A stretch of DNA of 64,000 bases from Gaertneriomyces semiglobifer (GCA_025558075.1 JAHLKF010000032.1:1-64000), one strand, 5' to 3'; shown: positions 42,901-55,063, numbered from the stretch's first letter. Translations and numbers: made by a program. The notes: a model not told the origin generated them from the sequence alone.

Positions 42901-43774
42901 CTATCCATGGGCCATCCGAATTAGTTCTCCTCTTGCGACCGATTTCAGAATAAGTGTTCGTACATGACGCTTAGATAATTCCAGATTACGGCGTCTATCG
43001 CCAGACACCTCGTGCGCCAATCGCAATGCATTCGGATGACTGGCAACGTGTGAATGTCCGGACACCGAGGCAGCCTGAGGTTTGTTTAACACAGATCCCC
43101 CGCGCGTGCTTAACATATTACGGATAATGAAATCCTTCAGTGAGGGATACTGCAACATCCACTCTTCCCTAAGCATTCCTGGCAGCAATCTAGTGTTTCT
43201 ATCAATATCGTCTATGGCTACGAGCCCTGTAGGACGCCCGTATTAGCAGATTGATTAATAATCTACCAGCTACTGTCAGGTGACCACCAGCCAGATGGTA
43301 GTCGCCTTTCCGCTTGCATTTCCGCGTAACTGCTAGGCGGAGCATTCCAAGCAACCCGGCCTTGAAGTTGCTTGCAATAGAAATGGTGCGCTCACCGATA
43401 GGGTTCGAATGCAAGGGTAGATGTATCACTACTGTCGTACCGACATTCTTCCATGTATGTAGGAGTGTCCCGAGAGCCGATACAACTCAAAAAAGTGAGG
43501 CAACGACCGTAAATACGGCTCACCCTTCCCATCTTGTGTATGTACGATGACGGTCAACAAATCCCGCACATGTATCAAAAGCCAAGCAACTTTTTGGAAA
43601 CTTTAGATCGTCACTGACTCGAGTCAAGTCTGCCAGTGAAGTCACGCGGCAAGTCTCCGCCACTTGAACGGGTTTCGACGCTCGAATTTGAACCTTTGCC
43701 AAAAACTTGCAGCCGACGACGCCGAACGACGAGCCCACGACGAACAACGACGCTACGAACGTGAACAGGCACAC
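42901..43774 (-). pseudogene. Possible spliced or decayed secreted receptor-like protein
   Basis: Minus-strand pieces join with plausible GT-AG introns. A first exon starts at 43774 with a signal-like MCLFTFVASLFVVGSSFG. A middle exon near 43440-43280 reads VVIHLPLHSNPIGERTIS. A last exon runs from about 43220 to 42901 with GLVAIDDIDRNTRLLPGML. The combination of AIDDI and LLPG recalls the ligand-binding (ANF/PBP1-type) domain of fungal and animal membrane receptors, but only a small part would be present. Splicing and family are both uncertain; it may be a gene relic or chance. Confidence 0.25.
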
Positions 43775-43913
43775 GCATGTGCAGGTGGTTATGGGCTTGG
43801 GAACGCAATTTAGGAAGATCGTCTGAACACATCAAAGAGGGGTGAAGTGGATTCACCTTCAAAAGTGTCGTTCGCCTGGCGCAACGACGAATGATTTCTT
43901 TCGGTCATAAGAG

Positions 43914-46301
43914 ATGAAAGCGACCGCTGTGTCTGTTCGTCAAGAGACCTCTCCTCCCAAGTTGCCGACATCGGACGCAACAACAATCAAAACTCCACGC
44001 GCAACGTCGGCGCGTCTACGCTATAGCAAGAGTCTGGATAGTGGTTACAACACCTCATTGGATTCGGATGATGATCCGGAAGAACGCATGGCTGACAATC
44101 GTGATGAGTATGCGGGCGGCGAGCCGGTGGCTGGACCTGCGAGCGAGGACGTTGGCGCTTCTTCTATGAAGCCTGCGGACGTTTCGCCGGAAACCCCGGC
44201 AGCAGACATTTCAAGTGCCCTCCCTCTCGCGCAATTCATACCCTATGTTTTATCGTCTGATATTCAGGAGGAAGAAAAGCGACAGCAACTGACTGTGGCG
44301 TTTATCCGTGCGGCAAGTTCTGGCGATGTCGGTGGCGTTAGGCTGTTTCTGCGAAGCTGCAAAGAGCACATTGACGTAAATGGTTTGGATGAGGATGGTA
44401 GCTGTGCTTTAATATACGCGTGCGCCATCGGACATGAGGAAGTTGTAGGTTTGCTCCTAGGGGAGGGTGGCTGTGCGGTGGACATCCGCGACAAGCATGG
44501 ATGGACACCTTTGATGTGGGCGTGCGCCAACAACTACTACGAGACAGCGAGGTTACTGGTTGATATGGGGGCATCAAAAGATGTTCGTTCGTATTCGGGA
44601 CGCTCTATCAAAGACCTCGTTGGTCGGTCAAGCTCGTCCCGACAAATAGCACGTATTCTCGATTATGACGGCTCGGACACCGCATCGTTGTTTTCCGAGT
44701 ACACGCAAACGAGTGGTGGCAGTAGTGGAAGCATGTATGGAGATGAAGACGACAGGCTGAGCATCGATGAATACGGTATGACTAGCAGCTCGGCGGACAG
44801 ATTGATGCCATTCGAATGGGATGTATGCGCATTGGATCAGATGCTTGTTTTCGATGAAGATAGATGGCCGGTCATATTGCACACGATCGTACATAAGATC
44901 CGACCGGTTCCCTCACGACAGGCTCCACGGCCACTACCGGCGAATATTTTGTATTTGCTTGCGCGGTATGCTTTCAGTTTTCATTCAGAGGAGCTTGGAC
45001 GCAGACTTCTGCAGGAAGCGAGTGATGAGATTGAACGAACGTGTAGAGCAGAACAAAGTGATGCTCCTGTTCTGGCGCATTGGCTCGCGAACGCCAGTCA
45101 ACTGCTTTATTATCTCAAGCGGGACGGAATTCTGTTCATCATGACGCTGGATGCCCAAGCCCAGCTATCGGAACTAGTGCATAATATCTACACCATTTTC
45201 ATTCATTCGACCACCCAGCGTATACTGAACATCATGGATGCCGCTTTGATTGATCACAAAGGCGACGAAAGTCGAGAGAGCGCCAAGTTTGAAAACGCGT
45301 TTGTTGGACGCGTACAACGCAAAGGGTTGTCCACCACCATTTCTTCAACGTTAGGCCTGGATGGCATCTCGCTTGATCTAGGGCGAATCAACATGGGCCT
45401 AGGCCTGAACACATCAACATTATCCTCATCACCTCCTCCGTCCCCGCCACCCGCACCATCACCCCTCCGTCCCCGCCGCACCGCAACCGCAACCTCTCAA
45501 ACGCGTAAGAAACGCCAACGCATAGATCCTCGAACACCTCACGCCATCACACCAAAGACACTCACAAACCTCCTAACATCCACGCTTTCCTCGCTCGCTC
45601 ACGCCCCCGTCCACCCACACATCCTCAACCGCGCAACCCACCAAATCCTCCACTTCCTCTGCGCAACCCTCCTCAACACCATCCTCGAAACTCCACTCCT
45701 CTGTTCCCGATCCTCCTCCCTCCGTCTCCTCCAAAACCTCTCGCACCTCACAAACTGGATTAGGGATACAGCATACAGACTCGTGCCTGCATCCAAAGTC
45801 CCTCTCCAAGCACGCCTCAAACCCGTTCTCCAACTCCTCAAGTTCCTCGGTGTCGCAAGTTCTCTCCACGATCTCGAGGATTTCCTCGAAATTAAAGCGC
45901 AGGGGGCGTGGTCTTCACTCACCTTCCCGCAACTGTCTCGCGCCGTGTCGCAGTACAGATACGAAGTGGAAGAAGACTCGATTTCCCCCGATATCGAGTC
46001 CTACCTCTCTGCCATGTCTGAAACCGTCCAACACACATCCCTATCCCACACCGACAATAACAACAATCACAACAACGACGACCATAATGATGATTCAGAT
46101 TCAGATGATGATGGGGTACCTAACCCCCTTAAAAACCCAGATATCTGCATGCTCAATCCTGACCTCGAACTCGGGTTCCAAGTCCCGAGTTGGACACGCG
46201 GTGGAGACTGGTATTGGACCGTCGTACCCATCGTTGGTGAACACGTCATCAAATGGATTGATGGAGGTGGTGAAGGGTCGAAACCTGACGACCCATTTTA
46301 A
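43914..46301 (+). CDS. Ankyrin-repeat and dilute (DIL) domain protein
   Basis: A single exon of 795 codons. After a Ser/Thr-rich leader, residues 120-245 hold three to four ankyrin repeats (AFIRAASSGDVGGVRLFLRS, GSCALIYACAIGHEEVVGLL, GWTPLMWACANNYYETARLL, with SGRSIKDLVGRS closing). From about 305 a helical domain begins (MPFEWDVCALDQMLVFDEDR, ILYLLARYAFSFHSEELGRR, LAHWLANASQLLYYLKRD). After a Pro/Ser linker it ends in the DIL core at about 545-690 (HILNRATHQILHFLCATLL, NLSHLTNWIRD). DIL is the cargo-binding fold of class V myosins. Fungi have stand-alone ankyrin-DIL proteins like this, of poorly known function. The last 35 codons are repeated downstream (46342-46455). Confidence 0.82.
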   Translation: MKATAVSVRQETSPPKLPTSDATTIKTPRATSARLRYSKSLDSGYNTSLDSDDDPEERMADNRDEYAGGEPVAGPASEDVGASSMKPADVSPETPAADISSALPLAQFIPYVLSSDIQEEEKRQQLTVAFIRAASSGDVGGVRLFLRSCKEHIDVNGLDEDGSCALIYACAIGHEEVVGLLLGEGGCAVDIRDKHGWTPLMWACANNYYETARLLVDMGASKDVRSYSGRSIKDLVGRSSSSRQIARILDYDGSDTASLFSEYTQTSGGSSGSMYGDEDDRLSIDEYGMTSSSADRLMPFEWDVCALDQMLVFDEDRWPVILHTIVHKIRPVPSRQAPRPLPANILYLLARYAFSFHSEELGRRLLQEASDEIERTCRAEQSDAPVLAHWLANASQLLYYLKRDGILFIMTLDAQAQLSELVHNIYTIFIHSTTQRILNIMDAALIDHKGDESRESAKFENAFVGRVQRKGLSTTISSTLGLDGISLDLGRINMGLGLNTSTLSSSPPPSPPPAPSPLRPRRTATATSQTRKKRQRIDPRTPHAITPKTLTNLLTSTLSSLAHAPVHPHILNRATHQILHFLCATLLNTILETPLLCSRSSSLRLLQNLSHLTNWIRDTAYRLVPASKVPLQARLKPVLQLLKFLGVASSLHDLEDFLEIKAQGAWSSLTFPQLSRAVSQYRYEVEEDSISPDIESYLSAMSETVQHTSLSHTDNNNNHNNDDHNDDSDSDDDGVPNPLKNPDICMLNPDLELGFQVPSWTRGGDWYWTVVPIVGEHVIKWIDGGGEGSKPDDPF

Positions 46302-46455
46302 ACCAACACAAAACAGACACACGGCGTTTTGTGGTGTGAGATTGGACACGCGGTGGGAGACTGGTACTGGACCGTGGTTCCCATCGTTGGCGAACACGTC
46401 ATCAAATGGATCGATGGAGGTGGTGAAGGGTCGAAACCCGACGACCCATTCTAAT
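46190..46455 (+). repeat. Tandem duplication of the 3' end of the ankyrin-DIL gene
   Basis: Segment 46190-46303, including the stop region, recurs at 46342-46455 with few differences. Both copies encode TVVPIVGEHVIKWIDGGGEG. Copy 2 carries an extra G in CGGTGGGAGAC and lies beyond the stop codon, so it is a duplicated exon tail in the 3' flank. The repeat period is about 152 bases. Confidence 0.9.
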
Positions 46456-47275
46456 TCTACACAAAACATATGTGTTGTGACATTTTTATTTTTGGGAGAA
46501 TCGGAACGGTTTTCGTATCCGAAGACATTTATGTGGTGGGACAATTGTGCGTGTTCTTTTTTTTGGAGGTGGGGGATTGGGGGAAGGGCGTTTCCGATTC
46601 AAGTTTTTGGGGTTACTACTATGGCGGTGGGACAAAAGAAAGAAAGTTATGCGGTGGTCAAAACCTATGCGGGACGAACAAGAAACCCAAAAGTCCAAAG
46701 CCAACAAACCCAACAAACCCGACAAAAACAAAACAGCGAACCTCTCGCTTTTTTGTTGTTCGCTTTTTCGTCGGTTGCGTTTTGGTGGAGACAAATGCCC
46801 AAGTGCAAGAGTGGAAACGCGGAAACGTTGGGAACAGTCTCGGGACCTTTAGGGAATCACAGGAGAAGTTGTTGGGAAACGGTAGGACTTTTGGAGAACG
46901 ATGGGAAGGAGACCAACAAACAATGCTCATGTACCATAAAATAAAATTTCTATTACGCTTTGTTACCTCTCTCTTCCTAAATACACCAATCCACCTACGT
47001 GTAATATCCACATCCAAATCCTCAAACACAACATTACGACCACATCAAAACAGGTAGAAGTAGTGCGACAGAAATCATAACCATGTATATAAAACAAAAA
47101 AACATTGTGCAAGCCTCATATATACAAAAACAACAAACACAAAAAGAAAAGAAACTTTACAAAAAAAAAATGTCCCCCACATCCCACCATATAACGAATG
47201 ACTCCAAATAAGGGAGTCAAAAACAACAAACACAATCTATATACGTCCACACACATATATATGTGTTTTTTTTTT
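46456..47275. other. 3' intergenic region
   Basis: AT-rich to purine-rich spacer with CCCAACAAACCCAACAAACC near 46705, A-runs near 47090-47170 and a T-run at 47267. No gene supported. Confidence 0.45.
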
Positions 47276-48596
47276 TCAAACCGACCAATCGATTGTAGTC
47301 CACGTTCCCGGCTGCCACCCCTGCACCACCGTACTCGGCGAGGTCGAAGGAACTATCGGTCCCAACACACCCACACCAACAGTAGAACCACCACCAACAC
47401 CAGTAGTTGTGCTTGTGGTTGTGGTATGACGAGTAGCTGCAGCGGTGCATGAGAAGTCAGAGTAGGAGAATGCGTTGGCGGTGGTGGTGGAGACGGAGAG
47501 GTGTCGGAGAAAGGCTTGGTATTCGGGGTCGTGGGTGTGTTGTTGTTGTTGATGCTGCTGCTGGTGTTGTTGATGTTGTTGGCGGTATTGTTGATGTAGT
47601 TGTTGAAGGTGATGATGATTTTGATGTAGTTGGTGTTGAAGGTGGTGTGGTTGTATTGGTTGTTGATGATGTGTTTGCTGATGGTGTTGTGTTTGTCCCA
47701 TAGCCGTCCACCGAGGCGAACGTTTCGCAACCATCCCACCACCAGCACCGCCGTTCCCCACCCCGTGTCGTGGTGTCTCACCGTCGTTATCGTCGTTATC
47801 AGAAGAAGAAGTAGTAGAAGGAGGACCCACAGGATCCACCCCTGAGATATCCATACATGTAACAGCCTTACCACCCACACGCATAACCCCCTCATTCTCT
47901 CCCGATTCCATAGTTGTACCAGAACCAGATGTGTTGTTTCCAAACATCTCAGAAAACAACTTTTCGGCGTCGGCAGATAAGGGGGGATAAACAGCATGCG
48001 TACGCACCACCGCTCCATGTGGTAACGCCAACACCTGTGGATCACGACGAATAACACCATCATCACAACCAGGAGGCGAGGTCGAACGCGCATTATCGTT
48101 TCCCCCATGTTGCTGATTCACATCATCTTTCTCATCAACTTCCACAAACCGCACCCTCACCATCCCCACCCAATACACCGACCTCACAACCCCATCCACC
48201 TCCTCTTCCGGCCTCTCAATCCCCACCCACCTCTCCCAATCCCTCTCCGGACTCCTCCACTCAATCCTCACCATCCACCTCCTAATCGCTCCCAACCACT
48301 TCAAATCCCTCTTCACACTCTCCACAAACGACTTCTGCATCGCTCTTCGCATCCTCACAATCTGAAGCACCCTTTCAGTCGTGATGGTTTCAAGAGACGG
48401 TAAGAGGGGTTTCATGCGGATCATGACTCCGAACCCGTCGTCAAAGGGACAGGAGGTGTAAGGGTCCGAGTTGTTGCAGAGGTGGAGGATCGCGGTGACG
48501 ATGAGGTCGGCGGTTTGCGTGAAGAGTTGGCGGGCGGAACTCGGGGATAGCGCTTCACGGCCCAACGGTTTCATTGATACGGTTTCACCACCACCA

Positions 48597-48627
<31 letters not shown>

Positions 48628-51016
48628 TAGCATCACCAGTAGTAGCACCATCAGCATCAGTAGGGTCTTGACCAGAAGTGCACGCGTCTTTTGCAGTAGC
48701 AGTAGTAGTAGTAGTAGTAGTAGCAGTAGTAGTAGTCTCAATTACCCCGCCACCGTTCTTCGGATCCGCAGCACCCCTCACTCCTACTTCGTTCTTCCGC
48801 ACCTTTAAACTAAACCTCGAATCCTCCGCCTCCCTCTGTCGACTCTTCCAAAAAACCCACGCGCCCAAACACCGATACACCAAATAGCTGTACTCCTGCG
48901 TCGTCCCCACCCCTTCAACAGCTTTATCCACCAACATTCGCTTGTCAATCGCGGGCACGTTTGGATGCACGATTTCTAACATGGCTTGATGGCATATATG
49001 GCTGGGGATGTACGTGATGTCCATCCTCTCGATCAGGAGGGCATAGTGCGACGGAAGTGCGCGGCATGTCATATTGGTGTACGCCTTGAGGAAACTGTGG
49101 GAAAGAAAAGAAGGCGCGTGATCAGTAAAACGTTATAGAGGACGCTGTAAAACATTTTGAGAAAAAGCAAACAACCCCGCCGACCATGGCACACGCAAGC
49201 TGGAAACCCCCCGAGCGACCACGCAAAAAGAACTTGCTCCACAGCACTCTCTCCACACAAAAACAATACGCCGCCTATGCAACCGTCCAAACTGGACACA
49301 AGCTCCGCGTATACAGTCATCCAACCTGGACACAAAAAACTCCACATCCAACATCCATCCTCACACAAAAACCAAACTCTGACGCCAAGGAGAAGGGGAC
49401 ATTGAAGAGCCGGCGTACCTTTTGAATACACTGGCCCGTATCCCCACCTGAACATCACTGAATCCCCCCAAAGGCGATATAAACCGATTTCCCACAGTCC
49501 TTACCAGGGCGCTTTGCTGCGAAATCTCTTCCCGCTGCTGCTCTATACGCCGTCGCTGCGTTTGCGGCGTCGAAAAGACACCAGCGTCAGACGGGTCGGA
49601 AATGTATGCCCCGAGATCTTGGGACGCCGGGTGGTCGCCGCCCATCGTGTCCATGATCAGACGCGCAGCACTCGTCGCATGACGCACATTATGGTCCGAG
49701 AACTCGCGTTGGGATTGTTCCAGTCCGCCTTCGGCACCCAGTGACGCATCCTGTACTGCTCCTGGATGTGCAGGTCGATCCACCGCAGAGGGTGGCGGTG
49801 TGTTGATAGGTATCATGTACTGTTGTTGATCGTTATAGTACATTGGTTGTTGGTAGTGTGAAAATGTGGCGGTTGGCGGGAGCGAGTGATAGAATGACGG
49901 CGGATATCCCTGGGCGTACAAGATGCCGTTTTCTACTGGTGACAGGCCGGCGGGTCCGGGACCTGGTAAGCCAGACCATGTATTTTCCCACGGTCGCCAC
50001 GCCTGTTGATGTTGTATCGGGTATGAATTGTACACTGGTCCTTGTAGCTGGGAATAAATGGGGGCACTCGACGCAGGAGTATGTGGTGGTGGCGGCAGTA
50101 CGCGGGTATGCGCCCCGCAGGACGATGTTTGAGAAGTCTGTGTGGGAGAGGAGGATGCAGAATCGTCGCAAGACTTGCGCTTGCGAGGTTTCGCCTTTGT
50201 TGACGATACGCTTTGGGTGGTGGTCACGGCTGCCCCGTCCTGGGGAAGGTGCTTTTGCTCATGGCGCTTGACATCTTGTCTGTTGCGCAAGTGCTGTCCA
50301 CAGAGCTAAAGGAAAAAAAAAGGTGGTCAGGAACGCGTTCATGTGTGTGTATGAGTCCACTGTCACAGCAGCAAAACCCGTCTGTGAAAAACGCTTACCG
50401 GACACTCGATGGGACGAAGGGCCTTTGAAAAGTGCGTCACGACATGATCGGCAAAGTTGCCACGATTTCTCAAGGCCTGCCCACAGACTGGCCTGCCTTC
50501 ATGCGGGTGCCACTTGCACGATTGTTTCCCATTCTGCGCGTGGACTTCTAGCAGATGGGCAAAACACGCATCCTCGGTGACAAACGTGTCGGTACACCCA
50601 GTCCACAGGCACGCTACAGGATGGTCGGTGGTTGGTGGCGGCAACGGTACAATGATGACAGGGACGTCTGGAGGAGGAGGAGGAGGATGATAGTGTTGTG
50701 GCTGCGACGTAGGTGATAAAGAGTATTCTTGTATTTGTTGTTGTTGTTGTTGTTGTTGTTGTTGAGGATCGGTGGTTGACGCCGTCGAGCCCGAAGCCGA
50801 AGCCGACACAGGGAACGGTGCGGCGGCGGCTGTTGTAGACTGTATATGTAATTGATGTTGTACAGGTAGCATGTCTGTTTCACTTTGCTTGTGGACGCTA
50901 TTACTTTTGCTTTGCGATGTCTGCGTCTTTTCTGCGGAAACGGCTGAAGCTGGACGCTCGGCCCCGCCGACCCCGATCGCCGAAGGCCTCTTTATATGTA
51001 TATCGCTACTCATCAT
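47276..51016 (-). CDS. PacC/Rim101-like three-finger C2H2 transcription factor, homopeptide-rich
   Basis: Three exons (51016-50399, 50305-49419, 49094-47276) splice in frame to 1107 residues. Three C2H2 fingers span about residues 139-228 across the first intron: CLWTGCTDTF...HLLEVH, CKWHPHEGRPVCGQ...HVVTH and CPLCGQHLRNRQDVKRHEQKH. Their spacing resembles the pH regulator PacC/Rim101. Basic KAKPRKRKS follows. The middle is Pro/Tyr/Gln-rich. A folded-looking region begins at SFLKAYTNMTCRALPSHYAL and another at FTQTADLIVTAILHLC, neither recognised. Long Thr, Ala, Gly and His/Gln runs fill the rest, encoded by pure trinucleotide repeats. It probably binds DNA in the nucleus. The PacC relation is by finger pattern only. 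Confidence 0.75.
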
Positions 51017-52650
51017 CGGGGAGGCGCGGGGGGAGGGATGTGCGTTGTGGTGTTGGGTGGTAGGTGAGAGGGCGGCGGGGGTGTGGTGAGCGCGCGATCA
51101 CGGAGCGCAAACGTTCAAACAGGGAAGGCCCCCCAAAAGATAAAAAGTTCTACTATTGGGGGGGAGGTGTTCTGGTGCGTTCGTTTTCCGGCTGCGAACG
51201 GGAGGGTAAATGGTGGCTCTTTTCCGTGATGCTTTGCGATGCTTGACGCTTGGCACTGGTGGTGTGAGCGAGTGCGTGTGATGTGGTGGGTTGTTGAATA
51301 CAAAGTTGAGTTGTGAGCGAGAGTGCGTGCGACGTATACGCTGCGACGAGTGAGCAACTAGCAATCCCGGTTCCTGCCGGCTTTTGGTCGGTCAGTTACG
51401 ATTGGCCGGTAACGATTGGACGTTCAATTCTACTTTCCAAAAGCGTGAAATGGAGGATGGAGATGGGCGTAATGCGGTGCCGTGGAAGTTGTCGCAGTAG
51501 GAAAAAGATCGAGGGCGTAACACAAAGCAGCTGCTTTGCTCAGGCAGAGATTCGAGAGACAGGACGCAGGACGAGGGGGAAACACAAAAGGCTACTTCTT
51601 AGTTACTTATGATGGGTGACGAAGGTGACAGCAGAGGCGAAGGGCAGGAGCGAGGAGGGGACACAATATATCACTTCCCCGGGAGAAAGGCAGAGATATA
51701 ATAATAGAGAGACGGAGCTTCACGGCATGAATAATAATAACAACAACAACTTGCTTTGCGTTCTACGGGGCACAAGACAACAATTAAAGTTGGGGGGAAT
51801 GACCACCTGCGAGGGCGGCATAGATTGGAATTGGATTGCTATGGCATCGTATTCATATTCATAGGCAGACGGAGATCTTGAAATTGAGAGAGGGCGGGGG
51901 CGACGGAGTGATGATGCTCAAGATAAAAGTTCAAAAGGGGGGGAATAGATTCGACAATTCTATTATCTTGGGCTTGCGCGCGCGTGCGCGTGTGCGAGTG
52001 CGAGTGGGGGGGATGAGCTTGATTGAATTGAGGGGTCATCTGCATACGCTGTTCTTCTTCTTACAACCGATTCAATTGCTATGAATGGGAGAGAGTAAGT
52101 AAGAGAATGGACATTGTCAGCATACGCATGGCCCATTGTATTTTTAGTTTTGACGCTGAGACAATTCATCAGCCCCGCCCAGCGTACTTATTGTTGCCGT
52201 TTGCTCCTTTCATTTCTTACTTGGTTGCTGTTATCCTGCTGCGGCGAGACTCTTCATGTTAATTCGCCCGTGTCGTTGTCAACTTGTCGTGAACTGGATC
52301 AGACAGAAAAAAGGACAAAAAACACACACCCGAGCGGGCAAAATGGCAACTCTGTTCTGCCCCGCCCACTCAATAAATGATGGATCCATATGTGACATGC
52401 ATACGCGGGGGGGAAGGGAAGGATGCATAACAGCGTAACAAAAAAAAAGGGGACTACAACACTCACCGCACACCACAAAACAACAAACTCACCCATTACT
52501 AATAATGATAATAAGCGCCCTTGTGTCCCCAGTGTGTGGTGATGATGTGTGAGCGCCCCCCATCACTCTCACCCATCTCCATCCCCCAATAATCACAACT
52601 GCCAGCAAACGACCCAATCCACTAGTACTAGTTCACAATGGCAAAACAAA

Positions 52651-52672
52651 CCCCCCCCCCCCCCCCCCCCCC
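52651..52672 (+). repeat. C22 homopolymer
   Basis: Twenty-two consecutive C residues flanked by AACAAA and AAAAG. Confidence 0.95.
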
Positions 52673-52863
52673 AAAAGTACATACATATACGCGTTTGCCC
52701 CCCTTTTCCGAGCTCCGCCGTTCCATTTCGGCAAAACATACAGCCCGCAGGTCACGTGTCCATTAAGTATCAGTCTGTCCACCCGTCTGAAGCGGACATG
52801 TGCGGTGGTGACACTTCATTAACGGCGTGTGACCGTGGAGTCCCCACTGACAGGCAAGTGTTA

Positions 52864-52881
52864 CCCCCCCCCCCCCCCCCC
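52864..52881 (+). repeat. C18 homopolymer
   Basis: Eighteen consecutive C residues, followed directly by GGGAG. Confidence 0.95.
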
Positions 52882-53714
52882 GGGAGATTTCCCAAAGGGG
52901 GAGTGAGCAAGCCGCGTGACGGTGACGCGATTTCAACACACATACACAACTTAAAACCCACATCTCCATTTTGTTTTTTATTCCCCCGTTTCCCTTTGCT
53001 CATTGATCCACGCCTCAAACACGGGTTTGAAAAGGGTGTCAGTCAAATGCCAAACAAAGTTGGCAACTTGGGCAGGCAATGGCGACAGATACAGCACCGC
53101 CCTCCGAACCTTCCCGCTCTCAATTTCAATGATCGATAATATATACACCATAATGATTGATTGGGGCAAAGCCCTTCTTCTTCTTTCTCATCGCCCAAAG
53201 TCTCACGACTCCCAAACTTTGCGGCAACGCGTGAGCTGAGGCGCGGTCATGGTTTGCTGGATCTGGACGGTGGAGATGGTCGGATCTTTTTTTTTTTACA
53301 AAGACGAAACGGTGGACCTGAATTTGAACGTATCTTGAAATTGATGTAGTACGCTCAACAACACAACCATACAACTGGCAACCAACCATCAAACGCCGGC
53401 GGGAATATACGGTTTTGGTCGTCTGACCCAAAAGCAAAAAAAAAAAAAGTGTATTCATAACCATAACTTCCATGTCTTACAGCGTGCCAAACAACAAAAA
53501 AAAAACATAGTACAAGAAATGGGGCATAACGAGTTGGTGGGTGGTCTGTGCATTTGTGTGTGTGTGTGTATGTTTGTGTGTGTGTGGATGTGCTCTACTT
53601 TTGCGTTTTCGAGTTGAAATTTGACCAGTTTGACCGTTGATCTTGACCGCGTTCAATTCACGTTCGCTCAAACGAAAAACGCGCGAGATCCCCCCAAAAA
53701 AAAACACCCCCCCT

Positions 53715-53999
53715 TCACTTTCGTTCATGTATACCATACAAATTCATCGTTCTCCATCGTGTCGGCAACGACGTTCCCGCAACCTCATCAAACCCTTCCA
53801 TCGCCTCCGCACCCGCACCCGCATTCGCCGTTGCAGTCTTGTCAGTGTCGGGTTCGGGAAAGGGATAGGCCATGGACCCTCGACGCGTCGGTGGCGAGAT
53901 GGATGCAGATCCAAAAGATGTGTCAGAGGACGAGTCGTAGGATGTTGCGTGGGCGGAGCGGGAGGATGTGGGGATGGAGATGGGTGTGACTTGTGACAT
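53715..53999 (-). CDS. Hypothetical small Ser-rich protein
   Basis: A 94-codon frame from the ATG at 53999 (an in-frame ATG lies at 54008). The product is Ser/Thr/Pro/Ala-rich (SQVTPISIPTSSRSAHATS, SISPPTRRGSMAYPFPEPD) without domains. RRGSMAYPF looks like a basophilic kinase site. Third-position bias looks coding, but no intron, promoter or homologue supports it. It could be one exon of a larger gene or chance. Confidence 0.3.
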   Translation of the reverse strand: MSQVTPISIPTSSRSAHATSYDSSSDTSFGSASISPPTRRGSMAYPFPEPDTDKTATANAGAGAEAMEGFDEVAGTSLPTRWRTMNLYGIHERK

Positions 54000-54008
54000 T
54001 GCTTTCAA

Positions 54009-55063
54009 ACAACCAAATTTGGGTTCGGACTGTTGGGGTATGTCAAACAGCTAACGAAGTGGTTTTATGTAAGGGTGGATGATACTCGCTTTCTACTAAT
54101 GAGACAGTCAAAGAGTGTGTGTGTGGTGGTTGTGTTCGTGCAAATAAAGGATCCCTTCTATTGATGGATGTGTACGAGACGTAAGAATGAGTGGGTTCTG
54201 TTGAATGAATGCAAAGATAAAGTTCCCAAAAAAATGTTGCAGCGACAACTTGTGTGAGGGGGGCCCACGTTGTGTGTTGGGCTTTTTAAAGGGGGCACCA
54301 CCGCCTCCGAGGACACGATGTACGGCTGACTGATATTGATGGGGCAAGGCACAAGCCCTTTCACACGAACCGAACGAGTAAGCAAACCGGTGTTATCGTT
54401 GCACACTCTGACATTTCAAAGGGAAAAGGCGGCCATAATCGTGAGATGCATAAACATGTGAGGTAAGTGTGGACGGAACCGATAAGTGCGGTTTGCTTGC
54501 TTATCCATGATTGCACACACCACAGCACACAAGGGCGGGGTTTCGTCATAATCAATGCCATTATTACGTTACCCCCGTAATCAATGCAATGTGAGCATTA
54601 ATAGATACACACACACACAGAATCGCATCATGGTCGGCTAACGGTAACTCAGGATGACAACAGGCTGTGATGGGGGAGAGCCTTTTTGCTCCTTCTTACG
54701 ATTACTGTTACCCATGAGCAAAGGGGGTTGTGCCAGTTGATCACGCGCGCGCGTGTGTGGTGTTACGTAATGAGGGACAAAGGGCGGAGTTGTTTCGCGT
54801 CAACGAGGGTCTCTGTCAGGTCAGGTTTGGGAGGAGACTAGATCTAGATCTAGAACTTTTGCTTTTTCCGGGTGGATTGGATCTTGACAATTGATGAGAA
54901 GACGGAGTAGAATTAAGAAATGGGTGCTCACTTGCTCATTGCATCGGAATGGCTCATATTTACACGCGGTAGATACGCTAAGACTCGTGTACGATCATGA
55001 CCAGTTTGACAAGTACCGTACAAATTCAAAGTATAAACGACGTTAGCCTAAATGTGTTAATGC
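54009..55063. other. Intergenic region without supported gene
   Basis: Contains AGATCTAGATCTAGA near 54839-54853, CACACACACACAC near 54610 and CGCGCGCGCGTGTG near 54745. No convincing coding sequence. Confidence 0.4.

Larger units (their letters stand above)
51017..53714. other. Low-complexity intergenic block
   Basis: No supported gene. It contains purine- or pyrimidine-biased strands, TAATAATAATAAC near 51730, C22 at 52651-52672, C18 at 52864-52881 and a T-run at 53288. TG/TGTG repeats lie near 53555-53585. A minus-strand frame at 53169-52978 (AVLYLSPLPAQVANFVWHLT) has coding-like composition but no start or splice context. Confidence 0.4.

Noticed and set aside
46470..47057. Frames in the 3' flank of the ankyrin-DIL gene
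   Set aside because: Low-complexity Lys/Asn/Thr or Phe-rich products with no start context; judged non-coding.
47353..48108. 251-codon minus-strand frame inside the zinc-finger gene
   Set aside because: Alternative reading of the triplet-repeat region; the overlapping exon of the C2H2 gene has far better support.
52549..53139. 196-codon proline-rich frame
   Set aside because: Starts with GTG and depends on the C22 and C18 tracts being multiples of three plus remainder; composition is not coding-like.
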